Part shown: positions 8,003 to 17,164 of the stretch, piece by piece
How positions within the stretch are numbered: position 1 is the first letter of the stretch
Layout: each line of letters starts with the position of its first letter
Assembly (NCBI GenBank): GCA_902780785.1
Contig: CACZGS010000005.1
Span: 62,001-126,000, forward strand
Direction: 5' to 3'
Source: Oscillospiraceae bacterium
GTDB taxonomy: Bacteria > Bacillota > Clostridia > Saccharofermentanales > Saccharofermentanaceae
DNA length: 64,000 bases
The notes under the pieces: generated by a model
Database searches by the model: none
Told to the model about the DNA's origin: nothing
The model's input: the letters and a program-made list of their open reading frames with translations, nothing else
Translations under genes and position numbers: made by a program

Positions 8003-10552
8003 TCAGCCGAGGATCTTTGCGGAAAGCTCTCTGAAGCTTTCTACAAAGGCATCGTGATTAGCCATTACGAAGTCTGTGTTCTGATCTCTCGAAGCTTCCT
8101 CAAGCGCCTTTGCCTGTGCGGACAGATCGTCGGCACCTATGGTCTTTGAAGAGCTCTTAAGGGAATGGGCCAGGATCTCATAATTCTTGAGGTCATTGTT
8201 TTCGAGGAATGAAGAGAGCTCGGAACACTTGTCAGGCGCGCTCTTCGCATAATCTGAGAGGAGCTCCAAATAGAAGTCTTCATCGTTACATGTATACATA
8301 AGGCCTGCATCAACGTTAAGCCCTAATTCACGTAATTTATCGAGCGATACAGTACTCTTCTTCTCTTCTGCCTCCGGAGCCTTGTCACCTACAGCTTCTG
8401 AAGGCAGATATTTCTTAAGGGCCTTCTCAAGTTCCTGCAAGGTGATCGGCTTGGAAAGATAACCGTCGAAGCCCGCGCTTAAATACTGCTTCTCAGCGCC
8501 TACGACAGCATTTGCGGTAAGTGCGATAACCACGGCACCGTTAATGAGGCCGTCGTCATTCAACACCTTAAGCGTCTCGATACCGTCCATCCGGGGCATC
8601 ATGTGATCGAGGAAAACAATGTCGAACCTGTTCTTCTTCATAAGTTCGATCGTCTCAGCACCTGAGGAACAAGTAACTGGAACAATTCCGAAGATCTTCA
8701 GGAAGTTCTCTGCTACCTTAAGGTTCATGTTATTGTCATCGGTAACGAGGATCTTTGCTTCAGGCGCATAAAGGTGAACTTCCTCGCCGTGGCTTGATAC
8801 AGACTTTCTCTTTCCGTCGAACTTTCCGACAGGCTGAGCATCTACTACGCGGAGCTTTAGATCGAATCCGAATGTCGAACCTATCGCATACTGGCTCTCG
8901 ACATCTAATTTGCTGTTCATCATGGCAAGAAGCTTGCACACGATCGAGATGCCGAGACCGGTTCCTTCGATGTGGCGGTTGCGCTTCTCTTCGATGCGCT
9001 TGAAGGACTCGAAAAGCTTATTCAGATCTTCATCCTTGATACCTATTCCCGTGTCTATAACGTCAAAGCGGATCTTGGCATCGTCACCTGTCATGCCGTT
9101 GTTCTTAACGCGCAGCGTGACACTGCCGCTCTCCGTATACTTAACTGCATTTGTAAGAAGATTCATTACGATCTGTGAGATCCTCACGTCATCACCATAA
9201 AGACGTGAAGGAATGGATTCATCGACTTCAACGTTGAATTCCAGACCCTTCAGGCGCGCACGCTCGCTGATCGTATTTACAAGATTGTTTATGAGCTCAG
9301 CAACATCGAATTCGACAGGAACCAGAGTCATCTTGCCGTCTTCGATCTTGGAGAAATCCAGGATGTTATTGATGATCGAAAGAAGAGTATTACCGGCGCT
9401 CTTAATGTTGGATGAATACTCTAATATCTGGTCGTCTTTTGACTCTCTTAGGATCATCTCATTCATGCCGAGCACGGCGTTGATAGGAGTCCTGATCTCG
9501 TGGGACATGTCGGCCAGGAAGTCGCTCTTTGCCTTGTTCGCGCTGTCGGCAGCCTTCTTCTCGAGCATCAGGAGCTTTGCTTCATATTCCCTCTTCTGCT
9601 CGTTAGCCTTCATCTCCTCCATGCGCTTGGTTACCTTGCTCTCGTGCCTGTAGCCCATGATGTAGAAGACAGATATCAATGCGAACACAAGAAGTCCCGT
9701 GAATACACTTACAGCAAGAACCCTCCAGGTATTCTTCAGGAGAGCGCTCTTCTCGACAACTATAACAAGATGCCACTGGTGGAGGACTTCATTTACGAAG
9801 ACGGTACACTTCTTTCCGTCAACGACCATCTCGAAATCGCTCTTATCGGTGCTCATCACCTTCTCAAAGAATTCTTTCTTATCAGGTTCCTCACTGTAGT
9901 TCTTACCTTTCTCATTGGCGTCTTTGTGTGCGATGACTGTGCCGTCGTAGTTCAGGATACAGCCGTATCCGTTGCCGGAGATATTGATCCCTTCCACGGT
10001 CTCCTGCACGCCTGAGAGAGTAAGATCCAGGCCCAATACGTCATCTGTATTGGAAAGAGCCTTACAGACCGAGATGATGACATTTCCTGTCTGCGCATCG
10101 ACATAAGGATTTACGACAAGAGGTTCTCCTCCTGCAGCCTTGGCATCCTTATACCAGTCTCTTGCTGTAGGATCGTAATCTGCCGGCGGTACCCAGCCGA
10201 CGCCGTCGACATAGCGGCCGTTAATGTATCCGTATAATCCCGTGTAGCTGTCGTCAAACTGGGATGCTGTATTTGCAGACTCACGTGTTATGTATTCGAC
10301 GATCTCTTCGTAGGTGGCACCTTTGGCGACCATGTGGTCAACGGTATCTGCAGCCACCCAGAGGACTGATCTGGCAGTCTCAAGGTAATTCTCGATATCG
10401 GCGGTTACGGCAGCCGCCTTGTCATTTGCTATCTCATACGTATGCGAATAAGACGACTGATACATGAGCCCTGTCGTGTATGTTACGAGCAAAGCCATGA
10501 GAATAAAGGTCGCTGTAAGCGTCAGCGATAGCGTCTTCCTGTTGTTGCGCAT
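8003..10552 (-). CDS. Membrane hybrid sensor histidine kinase (Cache-HisKA-HATPase-REC-HPt)
   Basis: I place the start at the ATG at 10552, preceded by TTGAGGG, giving 849 residues. A longer frame to 10663 lacks a ribosome site. Two membrane helices (about residues 10-30 and 270-290) flank an extracytoplasmic Cache-like sensor. The kinase follows with SHEIRTP (phospho-acceptor H351), an N-box LLTNAVKY, and G-boxes DTGIGI and GTGLGI. A receiver domain carries D649 in VFLDHMMPRMDG. A C-terminal HPt domain has H796 in AHSLKSS. This is a full internal phosphorelay with no cognate DNA-binding regulator next to it. It is divergent from the YwaF-like gene at 10686 and shares its 134-bp intergenic region. 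Confidence 0.9.
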   Translation of the reverse strand: MRNNRKTLSLTLTATFILMALLVTYTTGLMYQSSYSHTYEIANDKAAAVTADIENYLETARSVLWVAADTVDHMVAKGATYEEIVEYITRESANTASQFDDSYTGLYGYINGRYVDGVGWVPPADYDPTARDWYKDAKAAGGEPLVVNPYVDAQTGNVIISVCKALSNTDDVLGLDLTLSGVQETVEGINISGNGYGCILNYDGTVIAHKDANEKGKNYSEEPDKKEFFEKVMSTDKSDFEMVVDGKKCTVFVNEVLHQWHLVIVVEKSALLKNTWRVLAVSVFTGLLVFALISVFYIMGYRHESKVTKRMEEMKANEQKREYEAKLLMLEKKAADSANKAKSDFLADMSHEIRTPINAVLGMNEMILRESKDDQILEYSSNIKSAGNTLLSIINNILDFSKIEDGKMTLVPVEFDVAELINNLVNTISERARLKGLEFNVEVDESIPSRLYGDDVRISQIVMNLLTNAVKYTESGSVTLRVKNNGMTGDDAKIRFDVIDTGIGIKDEDLNKLFESFKRIEEKRNRHIEGTGLGISIVCKLLAMMNSKLDVESQYAIGSTFGFDLKLRVVDAQPVGKFDGKRKSVSSHGEEVHLYAPEAKILVTDDNNMNLKVAENFLKIFGIVPVTCSSGAETIELMKKNRFDIVFLDHMMPRMDGIETLKVLNDDGLINGAVVIALTANAVVGAEKQYLSAGFDGYLSKPITLQELEKALKKYLPSEAVGDKAPEAEEKKSTVSLDKLRELGLNVDAGLMYTCNDEDFYLELLSDYAKSAPDKCSELSSFLENNDLKNYEILAHSLKSSSKTIGADDLSAQAKALEEASRDQNTDFVMANHDAFVESFRELSAKILG

Positions 10553-10685
10553 AAAACCCTCAATATAATTTGACTGCCGAGACAATATTATTATAAAACA
10601 AGAATTCTTAAACGGCACAAATACACAAAAGAGTTTTTTCGTCCGGTGATACAATAAGGGCATCTATAAGAAAGCGCCGTTAACG

Positions 10686-11390
10686 ATGACTACCTTCACG
10701 CATTTCTGTCCAGAGCATCTCGGAATGCTCTTATTCATTGCGATAGCGGTAATCTCAGGGCTTCTTCTGATCAGAAGGAGCAGCGAAAAGAATGCTTTAA
10801 GGACTGCGTTCATCCTCTCCGTCGCGACGCTAATTGGCGAACTTACCCAGGACATACTGCTCTTAAATGAGGGATACGACATACTGAATATCCTGCCTCT
10901 CCACCTCTGCAATATCGGAATATTCGTAAACCTCCTGGCTTCAATAACACCCGGCAAGTTAAGGTCTTTCTTTGCCGAAGTCTCGCTCGTTCTGATATTA
11001 CCGGGTTCTTTAGGAGCACTGCTGTTCCCTGACTGGACCTACAGACCCTTCTGGTCCGCAATCTCCATGCTGTGCTTTTTTACACACACGCTTATCGTCT
11101 TCGTACCGCTTTTGTTCTTCGTAAGGAATATTGCCCGCGTAAATTTCAAGCACTTCTGGTATCCATACCTGTTCTTAGCGCTCGTCACACCTCCGGTATA
11201 TTTCCTTGACCGAAAGTACGGCCTGAACTATTTCTTCCTCATGTATCCTTCGGAAGACTCACCGCTCAAATGGATATTCAATATCACAGGCGAGAAGTTT
11301 TATCTGGCAGGACTGGTTCTCCTTGTCACCCTGATGCTCCTGGTCTCGTATTCAGTCTGTATCGCGGTCAGAAAGATATTCAAAAAATAA
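10686..11390 (+). CDS. YwaF/TMEM164-family membrane protein
   Basis: A 234-residue protein with about seven membrane helices. The family hallmark NILPLHLCNIGIF sits near residue 70, and a conserved YFLDRKYGLNYFFLMYP region near 175. The family (TIGR02206-like) is widespread in Firmicutes with unknown function; eukaryotic TMEM164 has been linked to acyl transfer. The gene is convergent with the lipoprotein gene ending at 11437, and its stop codon lies inside that gene's terminator. Confidence 0.7.
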   Translation: MTTFTHFCPEHLGMLLFIAIAVISGLLLIRRSSEKNALRTAFILSVATLIGELTQDILLLNEGYDILNILPLHLCNIGIFVNLLASITPGKLRSFFAEVSLVLILPGSLGALLFPDWTYRPFWSAISMLCFFTHTLIVFVPLLFFVRNIARVNFKHFWYPYLFLALVTPPVYFLDRKYGLNYFFLMYPSEDSPLKWIFNITGEKFYLAGLVLLVTLMLLVSYSVCIAVRKIFKK

Positions 11391-11415
11391 GGGCCGCCCT
11401 TTTTGGGGACAGCCC
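11382..11415 (-). terminator. Intrinsic terminator of the 11437-12252 gene
   Basis: On the minus strand GGGCTGTCC pairs with GGGCGGCCC (9 bp including two G-U pairs) and is followed by TTATTTTTTG. On the plus strand the wobble pairs become A-C mismatches, so it acts mainly leftward. It overlaps the stop of the YwaF-like gene. Confidence 0.75.
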
Positions 11416-11436
11416 ATAAAAAAACAGATTCGAAGA

Positions 11437-12252
11437 TTATCTGAACGAGACCTTAGTCCACTCCTTATCGAGCAGTTCATTCTTATCTTTCGAAGCATCT
11501 TTCTTGGCCTGATCGAACTTCTCTTCAGCTTCCTTGTCTTTGTAGGATGCGACATTGGATCTGATCTTTCCGTCTTCACCGTCGAAAAATTCGATCTCCG
11601 TTGTGCCGTCATCTTTTGTCTCGTACTCTATCGTACAGATGATATCCATGCACTTTTTACTGCCGTTGTAGTTGTAAAGAGATGCACCATGGAAGCTCGC
11701 ACCGCTCGAACCTGTCTCATAAAAACTCGTGCCGCCAAGATATGTCAGTTCAGATCTCTCCCATCCTGCTGCAAGGATCTTATACTTGCCGTTAACATAC
11801 GTTACGACGCCAAAGACATTAATGCGTGTCTCGTCCTGATCCTTAACTTTCTCGCCGATAAAGAGCTCGTCGGTTCCGTCCTTATCCATGTCGTAAAGAA
11901 CGTAAGAAAATGAGTCTCCCCAGATGCCTGCGACAGTGATCCCGACAGCATCTCCGGGAACGTTCGCCGGATCTATGGCAGGGCCATAGTACCAGGCATC
12001 CTTGGGTTCATTAACGGCAGTCTTAAAGCCGTTGATAAACCCTGTGTAAAGCTCATCAGCCGGAACCGTGAAATCATCTGACGGATCCACAAAAGTATCA
12101 GGATCCTCTGTAGTCATGATCGTTGCAGGCGCCGGCTTGCTTGTATCTGCCGCGACATTTTTCTGTTCCTGATCATTGCATGCCGCAAGTGAAGCTGCGG
12201 CTGCCAGAAGCAGCGCTGCAAAAGCGCTCTTTGTGTAAATGGAATCTTTCAT
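11437..12252 (-). CDS. Lipoprotein with calcium-loop-like DxDxDG motif
   Basis: A 271-residue lipoprotein: signal peptide rich in alanine, then lipobox SLAACN (Cys near residue 25), then a Thr/Pro/Asp-rich linker. The core contains YDMDKDGTDELFIG, an EF-hand-like DxDxDG loop often seen in FG-GAP-type repeats. The lysine- and aspartate-rich C-terminus is probably helical. The 32241 lipoprotein shares the same motif (LIDLDKDGVNELLIG), so the two are likely distant paralogues. No enzymatic function is visible. The hairpin at 11382-11415 terminates it, and a long palindrome lies upstream at 12326-12370. Confidence 0.6.
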   Translation of the reverse strand: MKDSIYTKSAFAALLLAAAASLAACNDQEQKNVAADTSKPAPATIMTTEDPDTFVDPSDDFTVPADELYTGFINGFKTAVNEPKDAWYYGPAIDPANVPGDAVGITVAGIWGDSFSYVLYDMDKDGTDELFIGEKVKDQDETRINVFGVVTYVNGKYKILAAGWERSELTYLGGTSFYETGSSGASFHGASLYNYNGSKKCMDIICTIEYETKDDGTTEIEFFDGEDGKIRSNVASYKDKEAEEKFDQAKKDASKDKNELLDKEWTKVSFR

Positions 12253-12325
12253 TTATAGCCACCTCATAATGCGTATTCGTGCCTCCCCACAAGACACTGA
12301 AAATCATTATGCGCGACATGAAGAC

Positions 12326-12370
12326 TAATACAATTTTGAACATAGGCATTCTATGAGCAAAACTGTATTA
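12326..12370. repeat. 45-bp imperfect palindrome between hydF and a lipoprotein gene
   Basis: Two 20-nt arms (12326-12345 and 12351-12370) match at 17 of 20 positions around a 5-nt loop GCATT. The arms are AT-rich and not followed by a T-run, so this is not a standard terminator. It lies 26 bp beyond the hydF stop and about 75 bp upstream of the lipoprotein start. It could be an operator or a weak 3'-end hairpin. Confidence 0.5.
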
Positions 12371-12395
12371 ATCGGAATTATGCCGTAAAACTGAT

Positions 12396-13538
12396 CTAAT
12401 TGAACCTGATGACGCGGTCTAATATTCCCTTCATCTTGCCGATCGCAATACCGTAGTTAGTCATCGGAATACCCTGTTCTCTTGCCTTACGGTAACGGCT
12501 GTTGACTTCCGTCTCACCGAGCATGCAGGCACCGCAGTGAATGATCAGATCGTACTCACTGAGGTCTTTGGGGAACTCAAGTCCGGATGTAAATTTGAAT
12601 TCAAAATCAACACCGGTATATTCCCTGATCCAGCCGGGAAGCTTTACCGTTCCGATGTCTTCGCACTGGCGGTGATGAGTGCATCCTTCGCTTATCAGGA
12701 TCTTTGCGCCGTTCTGGAGTTTATCCAGCATATTCGCGCCTTCGATCGACTGGTCAAGGATGCCTTTAAATCTCGCCATGAGGATCGAGAATGAAGTGAG
12801 CGGTATATCGTCAGGAACTATTTTCGAGACCTTCGCAAAAGCCTGGCTGTCAGTAATTACCATCCTTACTTTGCCGACCTTCTCAAGCGCTATCGCAAGC
12901 TCCGTATCCTTAACTACGACAGGGATCACGCCCTTGCCAAGAAGATCTCTTATTACCATCTGCTGAGGAAGGATCAGGCGGTCCTTCGGTGCGGACTTGT
13001 CGATCGGTACGACAAGCACGACAAGATCGCCTTCTTCGACCAGATCGGATACCAGAGGACGGGATTTGCGCTGGCTTATTATCACAGCGACCTTCTCCTT
13101 CAGTTCCTCAATTCCTTCGCCCTTGAGAGCGCTGACCACCATTGCATCTTCAGGCACTTCCTCCGTGCCGAGATCACTCTTATTCATGACAACAAGATAA
13201 GGTATCCTGCGCTTCTTGAATTCATCAATAAGCTGCTTCTCGTCATCTGCAATTCCGATGCTGCCGTCCACTACCAGGATCGCAATATCAGTCTCATCAA
13301 GTACTCTGATGCTCCTCTCGATCCTCTGGTTTCCGAGCTGTCCCTCATCGTCGATACCTGGAGTATCAATTATAATGACAGGGCCCAAAGGCAGCAGTTC
13401 CATGGTCTTTCTGACAGGATCCGTCGTCGTGCCTGCCACATCGGAAACTATCGAGAGTTCCTGTGATGTGAATCTGTTTACGAGGCTCGATTTGCCTGCG
13501 TTGCGGCGCCCGAAAAATGCAATGTGTGTACGTTCCAT
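12396..13538 (-). CDS. hydF: [FeFe]-hydrogenase H-cluster maturation GTPase HydF
   Basis: HydF is the scaffold GTPase that carries the diiron subcluster and delivers it to apo-hydrogenase. The G-domain shows P-loop GRRNAGKSS (residues 10-18), a GTTTDP switch, IDTPGIDD and NKSD. The C-terminal cluster-binding motif is present as C-T-H, then 46 residues, then C-G-A-C, matching the family's CxHx(44-53)CxxC. At 380 residues it has normal length. It begins 2 bp after the hydE stop, with GAGG 7 nt ahead of the ATG inside the hydE 3' end, so the two are co-transcribed. HydG and the hydrogenase itself are not in the window. Confidence 0.95.
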   Translation of the reverse strand: MERTHIAFFGRRNAGKSSLVNRFTSQELSIVSDVAGTTTDPVRKTMELLPLGPVIIIDTPGIDDEGQLGNQRIERSIRVLDETDIAILVVDGSIGIADDEKQLIDEFKKRRIPYLVVMNKSDLGTEEVPEDAMVVSALKGEGIEELKEKVAVIISQRKSRPLVSDLVEEGDLVVLVVPIDKSAPKDRLILPQQMVIRDLLGKGVIPVVVKDTELAIALEKVGKVRMVITDSQAFAKVSKIVPDDIPLTSFSILMARFKGILDQSIEGANMLDKLQNGAKILISEGCTHHRQCEDIGTVKLPGWIREYTGVDFEFKFTSGLEFPKDLSEYDLIIHCGACMLGETEVNSRYRKAREQGIPMTNYGIAIGKMKGILDRVIRFN

Positions 13539-13540
13539 GT

Positions 13541-14620
13541 TTATACCTCAGTCTCTGCTTTTCCTTGTCTCGTGTATCTGACATTGTCACCTCTGTCAGT
13601 GACGATCTCATATCCTATGCTGCCTACCCTGTTCTTCAGGCAATTCATGCATTCCGCGGCTTCCTCACCGGTGCAGATCTTGTTGTCGTACAGGGCATAT
13701 TTTTTTCTGACACCGACAGGTGACAGATTCGGCATGATTACATTCGCGCCTGCTAAGATTCCAAGTTCTCTTCCTCTCGGATCGATCGTTCCGAGTGCTG
13801 TGGTTGCAGGAAGCAAAACCGTCGGAAGCATCAGTCTTATCACGCTTAAGAGAAACAGCGTGAGATCCAGATCTCCTGCCTTCTCATTTGCGAAAATGGT
13901 GTCCTTATGCGGTATAAACGGACCGATGCCGATCATCTCAGGATCGAGCTTTTTAAGGAACAAAAGATCATCTGCGATATTCTCATTCGTTTGGTAAGGC
14001 GAACCCACCATGAATCCCGCGCCAGTCTGGAAACCGATCTTCTTCAGGTTATAAAGACACTGCTGTCTGTTCTCCGGCGACAGGTTCTTCGGGTGAAGCT
14101 TGGCATAGTGACCGAAGTCAGCCGTCTCGTGCCTTAAGAGATATCTGTCAGCGCCCGCATCATAAAAAGCCTTATAAGATTCATAGCTCTTCTCGCCAAT
14201 CGACAGCGTAACCGCACAGTCAGGGTGTTCCTTCTTTATCGATTTAATGATGTCCACCATCATGTCATCTGTGTAGAAAGCATCCTCACCGCCCTGAAGG
14301 ACTATTGTCCTGAAGCCTAAATCGTAACCGTAGGAAGCGCATTCCGTTATCTCATCAATGCTCAGCCTGTAGCGGTCGGCATTTTTATTGCCGCACCTGA
14401 TACCGCAGTAATAGCAGTCGTTCCTGCAGTAGTTCGTGAACTCGATAAGGCCTCTTATAAAAACCTTGTTGCCGTAATTTTCACGGGCAACAGCCGATGC
14501 CTTCTCTGCTAAGCAGGCCTGTATTTCTTGATCACGGTTTTCAAGAAGCGTGATGAACTCATCGCGCGATAAATCACCCGTGTCACAAAGCTTATGTATT
14601 ATTTCCCGGATCTCAATCAT
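13541..14620 (-). CDS. hydE: [FeFe]-hydrogenase H-cluster radical SAM maturase HydE
   Basis: HydE is a radical SAM enzyme acting on the cysteine-ligated iron synthon made by HydG during H-cluster assembly. Residues C65-x3-C69-x2-C72 (NYCRNDCYYCGI) form the [4Fe-4S] site. LQGGED and the TIM-barrel pattern match the family, and length (359 residues) is normal. The ATG overlaps the stop of a 30-codon ORF (ATGA arrangement), and no independent Shine-Dalgarno is visible. Translation of hydE therefore appears coupled to that small ORF. hydF follows directly. Confidence 0.95.
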   Translation of the reverse strand: MIEIREIIHKLCDTGDLSRDEFITLLENRDQEIQACLAEKASAVARENYGNKVFIRGLIEFTNYCRNDCYYCGIRCGNKNADRYRLSIDEITECASYGYDLGFRTIVLQGGEDAFYTDDMMVDIIKSIKKEHPDCAVTLSIGEKSYESYKAFYDAGADRYLLRHETADFGHYAKLHPKNLSPENRQQCLYNLKKIGFQTGAGFMVGSPYQTNENIADDLLFLKKLDPEMIGIGPFIPHKDTIFANEKAGDLDLTLFLLSVIRLMLPTVLLPATTALGTIDPRGRELGILAGANVIMPNLSPVGVRKKYALYDNKICTGEEAAECMNCLKNRVGSIGYEIVTDRGDNVRYTRQGKAETEV

Positions 14621-14709
14621 GGCTGGAAAATCCCGTATATATAGTTGATCAGTGCAACTGAACCGGGATTGCCGGCAAATGTGCCGGTATCAGCAACTTT
14701 AATCTCCAT
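14617..14709 (-). CDS. Small ORF (30 aa) translationally coupled to hydE
   Basis: The ORF starts with ATG at 14709 behind one of the best Shine-Dalgarno sequences in the window (AAAGGAGGTCAA). It encodes 30 residues starting MEIKVADTGTFAGNPG and ending in the hydrophobic stretch ALINYIYGIFQP. Its TGA overlaps the hydE ATG. It lacks cysteines and resembles no family I know, including the TM1266-type hydrogenase regulators. It may be a leader peptide whose translation gates hydE, a genuine small protein, or the decayed end of a longer gene. No longer in-frame extension with a ribosome site is visible. Confidence 0.6.
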   Translation of the reverse strand: MEIKVADTGTFAGNPGSVALINYIYGIFQP

Positions 14710-14911
14710 TTGACCTCCTTTTACCCATACGGGCAAACAAGGTTCTGAAGCAAATAAGCATATAGATTTACTTAAAGCCTTCCTCGTCAGGACGCACCTT
14801 CCGCATTCAGAACTGTTATGGATAAAGTATCACCTTGTCATTACAAAAGCAATCGGTTCCGGCCCGCGGCCGTAAACATGTCAGTTTTCGATTGGTTAAA
14901 TGAACTTAAAG
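14710..14911 (-). promoter_or_regulatory. Putative structured leader/promoter region of the hydE operon
   Basis: This 202-bp gap follows the aldo/keto reductase gene. On the minus strand it holds TTGTAA with TATCCA 16 nt later as a weak promoter candidate. An 8-bp inverted repeat (GTTCTGAA at 14806-14813 with TTCAGAAC at 14742-14749) encloses about 56 nt containing AGGAAGG. No known riboswitch consensus was recognised. The region ends at the strong ribosome site of the 30-codon ORF. Confidence 0.3.
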
Positions 14912-16096
14912 TCAGTCAGACCCGCCGCGTTTCTTACCCACCATCACGCGCTTGGCGAGCTTTAAGTAGATCTTCTGCCACCACGGCCTTAAGTGCTTGT
15001 CGGCCTCAACGAGCTTTTCCCTGATCGGGATGCTCTGAGGACAGTGCTGCTCGCATTTGCCGCACTTGACGCAGAGCGAAGCATCGGCGGGAGTTATTCT
15101 AAGCGCCACTGTCTGGAAATATTCGAGCCTTCCGGAATTCTTATTCTCGGAATACATATGGTTATAGCATGAGAAGATCGCCGGAATGTCGACACCCTTA
15201 GGGCACGGCATGCAGTATCTGCAGCCGGTGCAGTTTACCTTTGTGCTCTCAATGATGTAGTTCCTGATCTTGGCGATGAATTCCTTCTCTTCCGTGCCGA
15301 ACTCGCCTGCTTCGACCTCTGAAGCGATGCGGCAGTTCTCTTCGATCATGTCAATAGAGTTCATGCCGGAAAGAACGCAAGTGATCTCAGGCTGGTTCCA
15401 GAGCCATCGGAATGCCCATTCGGCAGGCGATCTGCCGTGATGCTCTTCAGCGATCTCCTTCTTTGCCTTCTCAGGCAGAAGGTCAACAAGCTTACCTCCG
15501 CGCAAAGGCTCCATAATGAAGACTTTGAGTCCTTTGGCAGCAGCTGCTTCGACACCGGCGCGTCCTGCCTGTGTGTGCTCGTCAAGGTAGTTGTACTGGA
15601 CAAGGCAGCTGTCCCAGTCGTATGCGTTCAATATCTTCTTGAAAGTGTTTGTATCTCCGTGGAATGAGAAGCCGACATTTCTTATCTGGCCGCTCGCCTT
15701 TTTCTCTGCAAGCCACTCCTCAATGCCCAATGCCTTAAGCTTTTCCCACTGGGCATAATCGGTCATGTGGTGCATCAGATAATAGTCGACATAATCAGTT
15801 CTTAAGCGCTTTAACTCCTCGGCAAAATACTTGTCGATGGCACTCCTGCTGTTGATCATGTACTGCGGGAGTTTGGTCGCGAGGTTGATCTTGTCACGGA
15901 TGCCGTTCTTCTCGATGATGCGGCCGACAAGATCCTCATTGCCGGGATATATGTATGCGGTGTCGAAATAATTGACTCCGAGCTCGACTGCGCGCATGAA
16001 TTCCCTGTCGGCTTTGTCAAAGTCGAGCGTATTTCCGCTTCGGGTAAATCTCATGCAGCCGTAGCCTAAGATAGATATTCCGTTTCTCTGTTTCAT
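14912..16096 (-). CDS. Aldo/keto reductase with C-terminal 4Fe-4S ferredoxin domain
   Basis: A 394-residue protein. The N-terminal ~270 residues form an AKR TIM barrel with D45 and Y50 (NYFDTAYIYPG), a Lys in ATKLPQY, and HH in YLMHHMTDY for the catalytic tetrad. The C-terminal part has cysteine-rich CTGCRYCMPCPKGVD and CVKCGKCEQHCPQSIP, typical of the 4Fe-4S-containing AKR subfamily of anaerobes. The protein probably couples NAD(P)H and ferredoxin-like electron flow, with substrate unknown. It lies upstream of the hydE-hydF operon on the same strand but is separated by 200 bp. Confidence 0.85.
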   Translation of the reverse strand: MKQRNGISILGYGCMRFTRSGNTLDFDKADREFMRAVELGVNYFDTAYIYPGNEDLVGRIIEKNGIRDKINLATKLPQYMINSRSAIDKYFAEELKRLRTDYVDYYLMHHMTDYAQWEKLKALGIEEWLAEKKASGQIRNVGFSFHGDTNTFKKILNAYDWDSCLVQYNYLDEHTQAGRAGVEAAAAKGLKVFIMEPLRGGKLVDLLPEKAKKEIAEEHHGRSPAEWAFRWLWNQPEITCVLSGMNSIDMIEENCRIASEVEAGEFGTEEKEFIAKIRNYIIESTKVNCTGCRYCMPCPKGVDIPAIFSCYNHMYSENKNSGRLEYFQTVALRITPADASLCVKCGKCEQHCPQSIPIREKLVEADKHLRPWWQKIYLKLAKRVMVGKKRGGSD

Positions 16097-16268
16097 GTCA
16101 GCCTTCTCCTTTTTCTAGGATTATATACTTAACTCGCGCGCACGCATTGTGACATATAAGGCATTTTTGTCTTACACTTCTCCTTAATTTCTGTGTAGAG
16201 CTCGAAAAGAACTATTCGGCAAAATACAGGCAATCGGTAAATATTTATTGTAATTCGATATATTTTTG

Positions 16269-16297
16269 TTGCAATTCGCATTTTCAGGGTGTATCAT
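16269..16297 (+). promoter_or_regulatory. Sigma-A type promoter for the 16337 lipoprotein operon
   Basis: A -35 TTGCAA (16269-16274), a 17-bp spacer and a -10 TATCAT (16292-16297) lie 40 bp upstream of the start codon, in an AT-rich divergent intergenic region. Confidence 0.55.
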
Positions 16298-16336
16298 AGC
16301 GGTAAACCCGGACAGGGTTTTAAGGAGATAATGGAA

Positions 16337-17146
16337 ATGAGAAAGATAAAGATTACAGCAGTTTTATTGACAGGAGCTCTCCTCTTATCAGGATGCTCTT
16401 CGTTCGGTAAACGCAAATACGGCAATAGTTACAAACTGCCTTTGGGAACATCTATGTACGATAGTTACTACGATGAGGATTTCGGTGAGATGTCATTGGA
16501 TTTCTTCGGAAAGAGTTACACTCAATTCGGATGGACCAATAAATATGTTCCTGATGATGAGATCGAGAAGTGCATCGGATACTGTGACCACAATGAAGAC
16601 AGGCGTGTCTATTACTTGAAGGACGATCCGGACCACAACTATGTCATGGTAGTCAACCTGAACAGCATTAAGGGCGACTGGAGCTTCTACAGAGATCAGT
16701 CAACAGCAGGTCAGGACATCTATACACCGGATTATATAGAATCAAACGGCTACGAATGCTGGGGCGCATCAGGTGTTCACCACTCTGACGGGAAGGAACC
16801 TGCATCGATCGCTCTCAAAGTGAAATGTGATTACGTAAAGAGCGTAAACTGCAACGTGACGGTAAACGGCGGTAAGACGTTCCGCTATGAAGCAGCATCT
16901 GATTCTGGCAAGGTGATCACAAAGGGCGATTTTGTATACATGAAGATCTTACCTGAAGAGTTAGACGGCATCGATACTGACAAGCCATTCTCAATGGAGG
17001 TCACGTTCATGGTAACTGACGGCAGCGGCAATGAACATCCTGTCGAAGGAAGTTACTCACACGACATGATGACCGGCGCTTATCTTTATAACATCGATAT
17101 CGAATACGACGACGCAAGAGGCTATTACGCTACAAGCTACATTTAA
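16337..17146 (+). CDS. Lipoprotein of unknown function
   Basis: The start at 16337 is chosen because AAGGAG lies 9 nt before it; the ATG at 16331 is too close to that site. The protein has 269 residues with a signal peptide and lipobox LLLSGCSSFG. The mature part is rich in Asp, Tyr and Gly and probably beta-rich, with no recognisable domain. The two following genes (coiled-coil membrane protein and ferritin-like protein) are 10-20 bp apart on the same strand, so the three may form an operon driven by the promoter at 16269. Confidence 0.6.
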   Translation: MRKIKITAVLLTGALLLSGCSSFGKRKYGNSYKLPLGTSMYDSYYDEDFGEMSLDFFGKSYTQFGWTNKYVPDDEIEKCIGYCDHNEDRRVYYLKDDPDHNYVMVVNLNSIKGDWSFYRDQSTAGQDIYTPDYIESNGYECWGASGVHHSDGKEPASIALKVKCDYVKSVNCNVTVNGGKTFRYEAASDSGKVITKGDFVYMKILPEELDGIDTDKPFSMEVTFMVTDGSGNEHPVEGSYSHDMMTGAYLYNIDIEYDDARGYYATSYI

Positions 17147-17164
17147 CAAAGGCGGGGTATGACT

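Noticed and set aside
10553..10663. Longer histidine-kinase N-terminus
   Set aside because: No ribosome site upstream of 10663. The ATG at 10552 has GAGGG and directly precedes the first membrane helix.
14710..14911. Known riboswitch before the hydE operon
   Set aside because: Only one 8-bp inverted repeat and a weak promoter are visible; no class consensus was recognised.
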